A stretch of 10,064 nucleotides of DNA, taken from an uncultured Spirochaetaceae bacterium (GTDB lineage Bacteria; Spirochaetota; Spirochaetia; Treponematales; Treponemataceae). This document shows positions 1 to 6,690 of this stretch, one piece after another. The translations under genes and the position numbers were made by a program. The notes under the pieces are model-generated. The model was given only the letters and a program-made list of their open reading frames with translations. It made no database searches and was not told the origin of the DNA. The DNA lies in the NCBI GenBank assembly GCA_902772605.1, contig CACYBG010000014.1, forward strand, positions 1 to 10,064. The letters run 5' to 3'. The first letter of the stretch is position 1. Each line of letters starts with the position of its first letter.

Positions 1-687
1 CTTTCCCAGAAATCATGCAATTTCCTTTTCGGCATAGTGACGGACGATCCCTTTTCCCCCTCGCTTATGGGCATAAGGAATTCCGTGATAGGAACCCTTT
101 CGGGAGACGACGGCAACGAACCCCTTGAGCATTTCCGGGTATACACCTGGAACGAACTTAATGCCGCTCAGTATGAGAATTTCGCATCCACAAAGGCACT
201 CCTTCTTCTGATAATGCTTCTGATAGTGCTCGTAGCCTCGGTAAACATCAGTTCCGCACTCGTGATGATAGTCATGGAGCGCAGGAAGGAAATAGCCATA
301 CTTAAGAGTGTCGGTGGAACTGCCGAAGGAATAGCCGTCAGCTTTCTGATCGTGGGTATGGGAGCGGGAGCGGGCGGAGTGCTTGTTGGCATACCGCTTG
401 GACTTCTGGGCGCGGTAAACATCAACGGTTTGATTAAAATTATCGAATGGATTGTTAACATTTGCGCAAAATTCGTATATCTTATAGGTAACGGAGATCT
501 GTCCGGTTTCAGCTCGATCTACCTTTTGGACCCTGCATATTACCTGCAGGAAATACCGGTTTCGCTTTCGTTCACCGACCTTCTGGTCATAACGCTCGGC
601 ACCCTTCTTCTTTCGCTTGTCGTATCCCTGGTGCCTGCCGTAAAGGCCGGTAGGGAAAAGCCTCTGGATACCCTCAGAAAGGTATAG
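1..687 (+). CDS. LolC/LolE-family ABC transporter permease (FtsX-like), 3' part only
   Basis: This is the C-terminal 228 residues of an inner-membrane permease; the frame is open from base 1, so the start lies left of the window. Seen: a periplasmic stretch, a hydrophobic segment at visible residues about 66-92, the cytoplasmic motif ERRKEIAILKSVG at 93-105, a second membrane segment near 112-140, the motif YYLQEIPV at 180-187, and a last membrane segment near 193-213 ending in a basic tail with LDTLRKV. The ERR-EIAIL-G motif and the YYL-IPV element before the last helix are typical of LolC/LolE, which with the LolD ATPase extract lipoproteins from the inner membrane. Inferred role: lipoprotein release or a related FtsX/MacB-type mechanotransmission. 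A GTG at 37 is an internal codon, not a convincing start. A different FtsX-family permease cannot be excluded because the N-terminal half is missing. Confidence 0.85.
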   Translation, partial: LSQKSCNFLFGIVTDDPFSPSLMGIRNSVIGTLSGDDGNEPLEHFRVYTWNELNAAQYENFASTKALLLLIMLLIVLVASVNISSALVMIVMERRKEIAILKSVGGTAEGIAVSFLIVGMGAGAGGVLVGIPLGLLGAVNINGLIKIIEWIVNICAKFVYLIGNGDLSGFSSIYLLDPAYYLQEIPVSLSFTDLLVITLGTLLLSLVVSLVPAVKAGREKPLDTLRKV

Positions 688-770
688 GGCATTGGGGAAC
701 CTTGGCCTTGTTAGATGATACGGATGCCTTAAGTATTTTTCCGGAGATTCTTTTATGAGGATTCTGATAT

Positions 771-1307
771 ATGTTGTGTGATTTTTGCCATGAACGTGAA
801 GCTGCAATCTATATGGAAAAGGTTTGCGGCGATGGTACTGCAAAAAAGATAAACATCTGCATGGAATGTGCACTTAAGAGGGGAATCAGTTCGGATCCCA
901 AAAGCATAGAGGCTTCAATCGGAAGCCTGTTCAAGGAGCTTGCCATGGCTACAAAACGCCTTCAGGCAGACAATTCACGGGTATGTCCCGTATGTGGTAC
1001 TGCCGTCGCCGAATTCAGACGCACAGGAAAAGTTGGATGCCCCGAGTGCTATGCAATCTTTAAGGCCGACATCAGGAAATATCTGGAAAGAAAGGGAATA
1101 TCCGGCACCTATACCGGTTCCCTCCCGGAAAGGCTTTCCACGGTCCATTCGGTACTTAACGACAGGATGATACTTCAGACCAAGCTTGAGCAGGCAATCG
1201 CCGCTGAAGATTATGAAAAGGCCGCCATGTACCGCGACTACCTCAAGTCGCTTGAAAATACAGCCGTTTCGTCAGGAGACGATGCAGCATCAGGAGACGA
1301 GAGCTGA
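771..1307 (+). CDS. mcsA: McsA-like zinc-finger/UVR-motif protein
   Basis: This 178-residue protein resembles McsA, the activator of the protein-arginine kinase McsB and adaptor to ClpC. Four CxxC pairs are visible (C3/C6, C30/C33, C72/C75, C90/C93), enough for two zinc sites. Near the C terminus lies a UVR motif, EDYEKAAMYRD at 146-156, in a predicted helical hairpin. The length is close to Bacillus McsA, which is about 185 residues. The start is ATG 771, preceded by GAGG at 757-760 with a rather long 10-base spacer; the first Cys pair begins two residues after this Met, which supports it. The stop codon overlaps the mcsB start by one base, so the two are probably translationally coupled. 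In Firmicutes the gene follows ctsR; here it follows a Lol-type permease after an 83-base gap with no obvious terminator. Identity rests on motifs plus context and is strong. Confidence 0.9.
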   Translation: MLCDFCHEREAAIYMEKVCGDGTAKKINICMECALKRGISSDPKSIEASIGSLFKELAMATKRLQADNSRVCPVCGTAVAEFRRTGKVGCPECYAIFKADIRKYLERKGISGTYTGSLPERLSTVHSVLNDRMILQTKLEQAIAAEDYEKAAMYRDYLKSLENTAVSSGDDAASGDES

Positions 1308-2431
1308 TGGCAAAGACTTCTTCCTCATCCGTAGCGGGCGATGCATGGTACGCCTACGACGGAAACGATTCGGACGTTTTCCTCTATTCAACGGTCTGTC
1401 TGGCCAGAAACCTTGCAAACTATCCCTTTCCTGCACAGCTCAGGGGAAACGACGGGGACAGGATTCAGTCGCTTGTTTTCGATGCGTTCAACAGCCTTCC
1501 TGACGGCGAAAACTATCAGGCCCTTGCCGTGTGCAAGCTTGACGACCTGGGAGCCAGAATCCTCATGGAGAGGGAAATACTCGGCGAAGACCACAAGGAA
1601 AAGAATGCAGGGGTAATCGTCCGAAGCGACGGAAGGGTGACCTGTTCCGTAAACCTCACGGACCATGTACGCATAAGTTCGTTCGCCCCCGGTTTTGATT
1701 TCAACGGACCCATGACGCTTGCAGGTACAGTCGACCATGGACTTCAGTCGAAACTCCAGTTTGCCGCAAGCTATGATTTCGGATACCTTACGTCGACGGT
1801 GGAGGAAGCCGGAAGCGGAATCAGGTTCTGCGTCAGGATGCATCTTCCGTCATTGACCGCTCTCGGAAGGATTTTCTCATTGACCCGCAATTACAATGGA
1901 GACGGAATCTGCTTTTCAGACTCCTTCGGTTCAGGTGGAGTCGATTCAATCGGCATGCAGGCGTTGACAGCCGGTTCGCTCGGTTCATTCTACGACCTTA
2001 AATCAGGAAACAGCCTCTCCGGTTCGGAATTCGATCAGCTTGCAAACATAGTTTCCGTGGCTACGAAATTCAGGGACCTTGAACGTACAGCCCGCTTTGA
2101 ATGCAAGAGGAACATGAATTCTTCGGTCCGAAACGTCGTATTCAGGTGCATAGCATTGGCTCGGTCCGCCATATTCATACAGCTCCGGGAAGCGATTGCA
2201 TTGATAGGCGGGGTCAAATGGGGAGTGGACATCGGAATCCTTGAAGGAATCGACGATACCGGATTAAGGGCCCTTTTGTACAGGATACAGGAAGGCCATC
2301 TGGAATATGTGCTTAAGAATGGAAATTTTTCCTTTGAAAGGGAGATAAAGAACGATTCAAAGAAAAAGATAGAACGCCTTCGTTCCGTCATACTTCAGGA
2401 GGCGTTTGAAAACATTAAGGTTTCCGGTTGA
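1307..2431 (+). CDS. mcsB: McsB-like protein (ATP:guanido phosphotransferase fold), active site apparently degenerate
   Basis: This 374-residue protein aligns with McsB, which phosphorylates arginine on proteins to mark them for ClpC-ClpP. The fold is recognisable from LARN at 32-35, DHVRI at 119-123, FAPGF at 126-130, GYLTS at 159-163, GIRFCVRMHLP at 171-181 and VKWGVDIGIL at 303-312. Compared with Bacillus McsB as I remember it, key residues are changed. The SRIR nucleotide-binding motif reads STVC (28-31), the NEEDH glutamates read NLTDH (116-120), and the catalytic Cys after LTS is Thr (164). The GEGSE loop carrying another glutamate is replaced by a Gly/Ser-rich stretch (205-216). Arg84, Arg122 and Arg173 appear kept. 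I infer a pseudokinase or strongly altered enzyme, perhaps a structural adaptor with McsA and ClpC. The frame is intact with no stop or frameshift, so it is not a decayed gene. The start ATG overlaps the mcsA stop as TGATG. Confidence 0.82.
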   Translation: MAKTSSSSVAGDAWYAYDGNDSDVFLYSTVCLARNLANYPFPAQLRGNDGDRIQSLVFDAFNSLPDGENYQALAVCKLDDLGARILMEREILGEDHKEKNAGVIVRSDGRVTCSVNLTDHVRISSFAPGFDFNGPMTLAGTVDHGLQSKLQFAASYDFGYLTSTVEEAGSGIRFCVRMHLPSLTALGRIFSLTRNYNGDGICFSDSFGSGGVDSIGMQALTAGSLGSFYDLKSGNSLSGSEFDQLANIVSVATKFRDLERTARFECKRNMNSSVRNVVFRCIALARSAIFIQLREAIALIGGVKWGVDIGILEGIDDTGLRALLYRIQEGHLEYVLKNGNFSFEREIKNDSKKKIERLRSVILQEAFENIKVSG

Positions 2432-2446
2432 CGGTCGGAGCGTAAA

Positions 2447-2587
2447 ATGGAACTCCTGGAATGGATTTCCGAAGGATTGGAGGCTTTCCGAACAAAGGGC
2501 CTTCATTTGAAGAGGTTTTCCGGTACGACGGACATCAGGCATCAGCAATTTCACGGTAATTTCCTGCGGCATAGGGAATTACGGTAA
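2447..2587 (+). CDS. possible small ORF between mcsB and clpC, 46 residues, unknown function
   Basis: A 46-codon ORF begins at ATG 2447, with GGAG at 2437-2440 six bases upstream, and ends at TAA 2585-2587. It starts 15 bases after mcsB, so it would be co-transcribed. The product begins MELLEWISEGLEAF and ends in a His/Arg-rich stretch. It has no membrane segment, Cys pair or motif I recognise. It may be a real small protein, a translated leader affecting clpC, or chance. The whole 2432-2723 gap shows no clear terminator or promoter and no other gene I can support. Confidence 0.3.
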   Translation: MELLEWISEGLEAFRTKGLHLKRFSGTTDIRHQQFHGNFLRHRELR

Positions 2588-2713
2588 AATGCCGGGAAAC
2601 AGATTTTTATCTGCCGTCCTTTTATCAACGGATCTCTTGATGCGGGCGGCGCGTGTTGAATGCGGTGGATTTTCAGCTTTGTCGTCAGATCCATCATGCA
2701 TAGACCTTTTTAT

Positions 2714-2718
2714 GGGAG
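2714..2718 (+). promoter_or_regulatory. ribosome binding site that fixes the clpC start
   Basis: GGGAG lies five bases before ATG 2724. This, together with the conserved ClpC N terminus beginning MAKVLSPRVQRLL, favours 2724 over the in-frame ATG at 2589, whose 45 extra residues do not look like a Clp N-domain. Confidence 0.7.
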
Positions 2719-2723
2719 TGATT

Positions 2724-5288
2724 ATGGCAAAAGTTTTATCGCCCAGGGTGCAGCGACTGTTGAACGTACTTGCACCGGAAGAAGCCTACAACCTTGGAAG
2801 CAAGGTGCTTGAAGTCGAGCACGTACTTCTTGCGCTCTTAAAGTCGGCCGACGGACTCGGTTACATTACCCTTAAGGCGATGAAGATAAACGTGCTGATG
2901 CTTCAGACCGCACTTGAAGAGAGCATGCCGACCCGCCTTCCGAACATCGATCTGGAAAAGCTTCCGATGTCGGCAAGACTCAGGAACATACTGGACGTTG
3001 CGTCGGTGGAATCAAAGATACTGCAGAAAGATTACATAGGAACGGAGCACATTTTCCTTGCGGCCGTAAGGGAGGAACATTCGCTTCTACAGAATTTTTT
3101 CATCAAGGCAGGAATATCCCTTGATCAGGCTAGGGAATACGTAAAGGAAGTCGAACTGAAGCTTCCTTCGTCGATGGCAAGCATGGCCGGTGAAGCCGAT
3201 GAAGGTCAGCTCTGGAACGGTGGAAGCAGGGGGGAGTCGAACGGACGAAGAAACTCCAATTCCATGGTAGATCAGTTCGGACGGGACCTGAATCAGGCTG
3301 CAAAAAACGATGAGCTTGATTCCGTAATCGGTCGCGACATGGAGATACAGAGGCTCATACAGACACTCAGTCGAAGGACAAAGAACAATCCTGTGCTTGT
3401 CGGTGAACCGGGCGTCGGAAAGACTGCCGTAGTCGAAGGACTTGCCCAGAGAATCGTAAAGGGAGATGTTCCGCAGGGGCTCATAAAGAAGCGCATTGTC
3501 TACCTTGACCTGGCGGCGATGATTGCAGGAACAAAATACCGCGGTGAATTTGAGGAACGACTTAAGCGAATCATGAAGGAGGTCAAGGAAAGCAAGAACA
3601 TAATCCTCTTCATCGATGAAATCCATACGCTCATAGGAGCAGGCGGACCTGAAGGCAGCATGGAAGGAAGCAACATGTTGAAGCCGGCTTTGAGTCGAGG
3701 CGAAGTCCAGGTAATCGGTGCCACCACGACCAAGGAATTCCGAAACAAGTTTGAAAAGGATGCAGCACTTGCAAGGCGCTTTCAGAAAATCACCATAGAG
3801 GAGCCGAGCGAAGAAGATACGTTCAATATGATCATGGCCCTCAAGTACAAGTATGAGACCTTCCATCACGTTTCGTTCAGCGAAGAAGTCGTCCGCGCCA
3901 TAGTCAGATGCAGCCACAGGTACATAAACAACCGCTGTTTCCCAGACAAGGCCCTGGACATACTTGATGAAACGGGTGCTGCAAAGAAGATACAGGATGA
4001 GGTAAGGCCTCCCGAACTGGATAAGATAGAGGAATCCATTGAAGAGCTTTCAAGCCAGAAGCGCAGACTGGTCGAAATGCAGGATTACGAAAAGGCTGCA
4101 CTGGTCAGGGATAAGGTCACTTCGCTAAGACGGGAACTTGATGAACTGAAGGCAAGCTGGAAGGCTGCGGAAAATGCAAACGCCCGTGAAGTAACGCTGG
4201 ATGACGTGTATTCGGTCATCAGTTCCATTACGGGAATTCCGTCTGAACGTCTGGACGGTGCAGAAAGCCAAAAGCTCCTTGAAATGGATGCATCAATCAA
4301 GAAGGAAGTCATAGGACAGGATGAAGCAGTTGACGCAATCTGTTCTGCTGTCAGAAGGCGCAGGTCGGGCGTTTCAACAGTCAAGCGCCCCATCGGTTCG
4401 TTCTTCTTCCTTGGTCCAACCGGGGTCGGAAAGACTCAGCTTGCAAAGACCCTTGCAAAATTCCTTTTCGGTACTGAAGACGCAATGCTGAAATACAACA
4501 TGAGCGAATACAGCAACGAATGGACTGCATCAGGCCTTGTCGGAACGTCGCCCGGATACATCGGATATGAAGACGGCGGAAAGCTCACGAAAAAAGTAAT
4601 GGAACGGCCTTTCTCCGTGGTGCTGTTCGATGAAATCGAAAAGGCTTCGCCGTCCATATTCAACCTCATGCTTCAGATTCTTGAGGAGGGTGAACTTACC
4701 GACGGACAGGGACATACGGTTGATTTCAAGAATACCATCGTCATTTTTACGAGCAATGCTGGTTCAAGCAGGATTACGGCGGAATCGCACGTCGGATTTT
4801 CTGTTGCCGACTGCGGACTTGTTCCCTATGAATCGATGAAGGCCGATGCGATTGAAGAACTGAAGAAAATCATGTCGCCCGAACTCCTGAACAGGATGGA
4901 TGACATCATCGTTTTCCATGCACTTGCAAAGGAGCAGCTTTCATCCATCGTTGACCTTCAGATCCGCGATCTGGAAAACAGGCTCATGGAGCAGGACATA
5001 TCGGTTGAGCTTAAGCCAAAGGCCAGAAACTACATCGTGGAAAACGGGTACGATCCGTCCATGGGTGCAAGACCGATGCGCAGGCTGATTCAGAATGAAG
5101 TCGAGGATGAAATAGCAGACCTCATCCTTAGCGGTAAGCGCGGAGATTCGAACTGCATTACCATTGATTCCGACGGGGAAAAGCTGAAGGTTTACTTCAA
5201 GAAAAGCAGAAGGAAAGCCTCAACCCCGGAGGGTGAAATGCAGGGGGTCGACAGCGTACTTGCGACCGAAAGCAGTGCTGCAAATTGA
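2724..5288 (+). CDS. clpC: ClpC-type AAA+ ATPase, ATP-dependent protease specificity subunit
   Basis: This 854-residue class I Clp/Hsp100 unfoldase should feed substrates to ClpP in the cytoplasm. Domains seen in order: a double Clp N-domain at about 1-150, a Gly/Ser/Asn-rich linker near 155-185, the first AAA+ module with Walker A GEPGVGKT (227-234) and Walker B FIDE (Asp298-Glu299), a short coiled middle domain carrying the UVR-like motif DYEKAALVRD (454-463), and the second AAA+ module with GPTGVGKT (564-571) and LFDE (Asp636). A VGF tripeptide (690-692) sits where ClpP-docking loops lie, and GARPMRR is the sensor-2 motif. The short middle domain separates it from ClpB, and the N-domain plus UVR motif separates it from ClpA. 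About 30 residues of polar tail follow the conserved part. Neighbouring mcsA and mcsB fit a shared quality-control pathway. Known ClpC proteins use the middle domain to bind adaptors such as MecA and McsB. No clpP is in the window. Confidence 0.96.
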   Translation: MAKVLSPRVQRLLNVLAPEEAYNLGSKVLEVEHVLLALLKSADGLGYITLKAMKINVLMLQTALEESMPTRLPNIDLEKLPMSARLRNILDVASVESKILQKDYIGTEHIFLAAVREEHSLLQNFFIKAGISLDQAREYVKEVELKLPSSMASMAGEADEGQLWNGGSRGESNGRRNSNSMVDQFGRDLNQAAKNDELDSVIGRDMEIQRLIQTLSRRTKNNPVLVGEPGVGKTAVVEGLAQRIVKGDVPQGLIKKRIVYLDLAAMIAGTKYRGEFEERLKRIMKEVKESKNIILFIDEIHTLIGAGGPEGSMEGSNMLKPALSRGEVQVIGATTTKEFRNKFEKDAALARRFQKITIEEPSEEDTFNMIMALKYKYETFHHVSFSEEVVRAIVRCSHRYINNRCFPDKALDILDETGAAKKIQDEVRPPELDKIEESIEELSSQKRRLVEMQDYEKAALVRDKVTSLRRELDELKASWKAAENANAREVTLDDVYSVISSITGIPSERLDGAESQKLLEMDASIKKEVIGQDEAVDAICSAVRRRRSGVSTVKRPIGSFFFLGPTGVGKTQLAKTLAKFLFGTEDAMLKYNMSEYSNEWTASGLVGTSPGYIGYEDGGKLTKKVMERPFSVVLFDEIEKASPSIFNLMLQILEEGELTDGQGHTVDFKNTIVIFTSNAGSSRITAESHVGFSVADCGLVPYESMKADAIEELKKIMSPELLNRMDDIIVFHALAKEQLSSIVDLQIRDLENRLMEQDISVELKPKARNYIVENGYDPSMGARPMRRLIQNEVEDEIADLILSGKRGDSNCITIDSDGEKLKVYFKKSRRKASTPEGEMQGVDSVLATESSAAN

Positions 5289-5293
5289 CGGAT

Positions 5294-5309
5294 TTAGGGG
5301 AAACCCTAA
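5294..5309 (+). promoter_or_regulatory. short perfect hairpin with GAAA tetraloop between clpC and the next gene
   Basis: TTAGGG and CCCTAA form a six-base-pair stem closed by GAAA, a stable GNRA-type tetraloop. It starts five bases after the clpC stop codon and ends 14 bases before the GAGG ribosome site of the next gene. No run of T follows, so it is unlikely to be a strong terminator. A 3' mRNA stabiliser or processing point within the operon is possible. Confidence 0.45.
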
Positions 5310-5334
5310 TGGAATGATATTTTGAGGAAAAGCA

Positions 5335-5967
5335 ATGAAAGAATTTTTACCTTATGATGAAGTCAGGAACAACGGACTTAAGCTTGCACACAGGATCTAT
5401 CAGGAAGACGGATTCGTTCCCGATGTAATCTATGCATCGCTCAGGGGCGGGGCATACATGGCGAACATAATCAGCGAATACTACAAGGTCGCACTGAAAA
5501 ACCATAAGCCCGTGCTTTATGCCGCGGTCGTTGCCAGAAGTTACAGCGACGTAAAGCAGCACTCTGCAGTCCGTGTCGACGGATGGACGTATTCACCGGA
5601 TTACCTTCGTCTGGGCGACAAGATCATGCTGGTCGACGACATCTACGATTCAGGACGTACGCTGAACTATCTGGTCGGGATTTTCCTCGAAAAGGGCGTT
5701 CCCCGCGAAAACATAAAGGTTGTCGTTCACGACTATAAAATCTACAGCGACAGGACGCCTCTTCCTATTCAGCCTGACTATTGGTGCAGGAAATTCGTAA
5801 TCGACAATCCTGCGGAAAATCCGTGGATCAACTACAACAGCCATGAACTCGTGGGCCTGACCCAGGATGAACTTGAGGAAAACTTTTACAGGCCGTATCC
5901 TGATTTGCGTCCGGTGCTTGAACCCATCTTTAAGGCCGACGGAAAAAACGGCGGTGCAGGAAAATAA
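5335..5967 (+). CDS. phosphoribosyltransferase family protein (purine PRTase-like)
   Basis: This 210-residue cytosolic protein has a type I phosphoribosyltransferase fold. Visible motifs are a SLRGGAYMAN loop at 35-44, in the position of the pyrophosphate-binding loop, and the PRPP-binding signature IMLVDDIYDSGRTL at 97-110, whose two acidic residues Asp101-Asp102 bind ribose. The C-terminal third is rich in aromatic residues (YWCRKFVID, NPWINY) and probably forms the hood that binds the base. This arrangement resembles hypoxanthine/xanthine-type salvage enzymes, but the exact base cannot be read from sequence, so no symbol is given. A predicted regulator or another PRTase role is possible. 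GAGG at 5324-5327, seven bases before ATG, supports the start. It follows clpC by 46 bases and ends one base before rnhB, so it is probably co-transcribed with both. Confidence 0.82.
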   Translation: MKEFLPYDEVRNNGLKLAHRIYQEDGFVPDVIYASLRGGAYMANIISEYYKVALKNHKPVLYAAVVARSYSDVKQHSAVRVDGWTYSPDYLRLGDKIMLVDDIYDSGRTLNYLVGIFLEKGVPRENIKVVVHDYKIYSDRTPLPIQPDYWCRKFVIDNPAENPWINYNSHELVGLTQDELEENFYRPYPDLRPVLEPIFKADGKNGGAGK

Positions 5968-5968
5968 T

Positions 5969-6568
5969 ATGGACTTTGAATTCCTTGCTGGACTTGATGA
6001 AGCCGGAAGGGGTCCTTTAGCCGGTCCCGTAACTGCCGGTTGCGTAATCCTTCCGTCCGATTTTCCGCTTGAACTTTTAAACGACAGCAAGAAGCTCACC
6101 GAAAAAAAACGTGAAAAGGCTGAGGCTGTCATAAAGGAAAAATGCTGCTGGGGATTGGGCGTGGTTGACCATCAGGAAATCGACAGGATAAACATACTCC
6201 AGGCAAGCATGAAGGCAATGTCCCTTGCTTTCGACGACATGTGGAAAAAGCTTCCCGACTGGTGCCGAGTACATGGGCTTGAGGTTCCCTCCATCGGGGA
6301 TGTCCGTGCAATCGCCGACGGAAACAGGGTTCCCGAACTGAAATGCACAGCCGTCTGTGAAGTCAAGGCCGACGGAAAGTATCCTTCTGTAATGGCCGCA
6401 AGCATAATCGCAAAGGTTTCCAGGGACAGGATGATGATGGAATACGATGCGCTTTATCCCGAGTACGGATATGCACGCCACAAGGGGTATCCGACCGCAG
6501 CACACAGGAAGGTGTGTCTGGAAAAGGGGCCTTCGCCGATACAGAGGCTTTCGTTCACCGTAAAATAA
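5969..6568 (+). CDS. rnhB: ribonuclease HII
   Basis: This 199-residue endonuclease removes ribonucleotides or RNA strands from DNA-RNA duplexes during replication and repair. The N terminus carries the GLDEAGRGPLAGPV motif with catalytic Asp10 and Glu11. ADGNR supplies Asp117 and KADGKYPSVMAASIIAKV supplies Asp135, completing the four-acid metal site. The end of the protein keeps the RHKGYPT-xxH element (169-179). A stretch of about 15-20 residues near 90-110 is longer than in the E. coli enzyme. The start at 5969 is chosen because AGGA at 5958-5961 lies seven bases upstream and the catalytic motif begins eight residues in; longer readings from 5867 only overlap the upstream gene. It lies one base after the phosphoribosyltransferase stop (TAA-T-ATG), suggesting coupling, and is the last gene before a strong terminator. 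Confidence 0.96.
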   Translation: MDFEFLAGLDEAGRGPLAGPVTAGCVILPSDFPLELLNDSKKLTEKKREKAEAVIKEKCCWGLGVVDHQEIDRINILQASMKAMSLAFDDMWKKLPDWCRVHGLEVPSIGDVRAIADGNRVPELKCTAVCEVKADGKYPSVMAASIIAKVSRDRMMMEYDALYPEYGYARHKGYPTAAHRKVCLEKGPSPIQRLSFTVK

Positions 6569-6577
6569 ACGAAAAAA

Positions 6578-6615
6578 GGGATGTCCGAAATTTCGACATG
6601 CGAATCGGACATCCC
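6578..6615. terminator. two-way intrinsic terminator between convergent rnhB and the PUR gene
   Basis: An 11-base-pair perfect stem, GGGATGTCCGA (6578-6588) with TCGGACATCCC (6605-6615), encloses an inner TTCG/CGAA stem (6592-6595 with 6601-6604). On the minus strand it is followed directly by six T residues (6577-6572), a textbook terminator for the PUR gene. On the plus strand GTTAA and then five T residues follow, which is weaker but adequate for rnhB. Confidence 0.92.
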
Positions 6616-6627
6616 GTTAATTTTTCT

Positions 6628-6684
6628 TGAATCAGTCCGGCTGTACCGTCAAGCGTTTTTTACTGGGCGTACATGCCGGATTCA
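6628..6684. repeat. large imperfect hairpin in the 3' untranslated region of the PUR gene
   Basis: Arms TGAA/TTCA (6628-6631, 6681-6684), TCCGGC/GCCGGA (6636-6641, 6675-6680) and TGTAC/GTACA (6642-6646, 6669-6673) pair with small bulges around a 22-base loop. It begins just beyond the PUR stop codon on the minus strand and precedes the true terminator. No T run follows, so it looks like an mRNA 3'-end structure and not a second terminator. Confidence 0.4.
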
Positions 6685-6690
6685 TCCTGC

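Noticed and set aside
708..736. Possible promoter before mcsA (TTGTTA, 17 bases, AAGTAT)
   Set aside because: The -10 match is only three of six and the -35 is weak; not enough to call.
755..781. Eight-codon ORF overlapping the mcsA start
   Set aside because: It has no ribosome site of its own and is too short to support without other evidence.
13..873. Long minus-strand ORF of 286 codons opposite the permease gene
   Set aside because: It is the mirror of a well-supported gene, crosses its end and the start of mcsA, and its product shows no family features, only codon-bias composition.
2212..2218. GGTCAAA, a half-site of the CtsR operator
   Set aside because: It lies inside mcsB and the second half-site of the direct repeat is missing.
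2589..2723. N-terminal extension of clpC from ATG 2589 as the main start
   Set aside because: The 45 extra residues do not match a Clp N-domain, while ATG 2724 has a good GGGAG site and a typical ClpC start. It is kept only as part of a finding.
3087..3917. Long minus-strand ORF of 276 codons opposite clpC
   Set aside because: It lies wholly inside the strongly conserved clpC frame and has no convincing ribosome site or domain.
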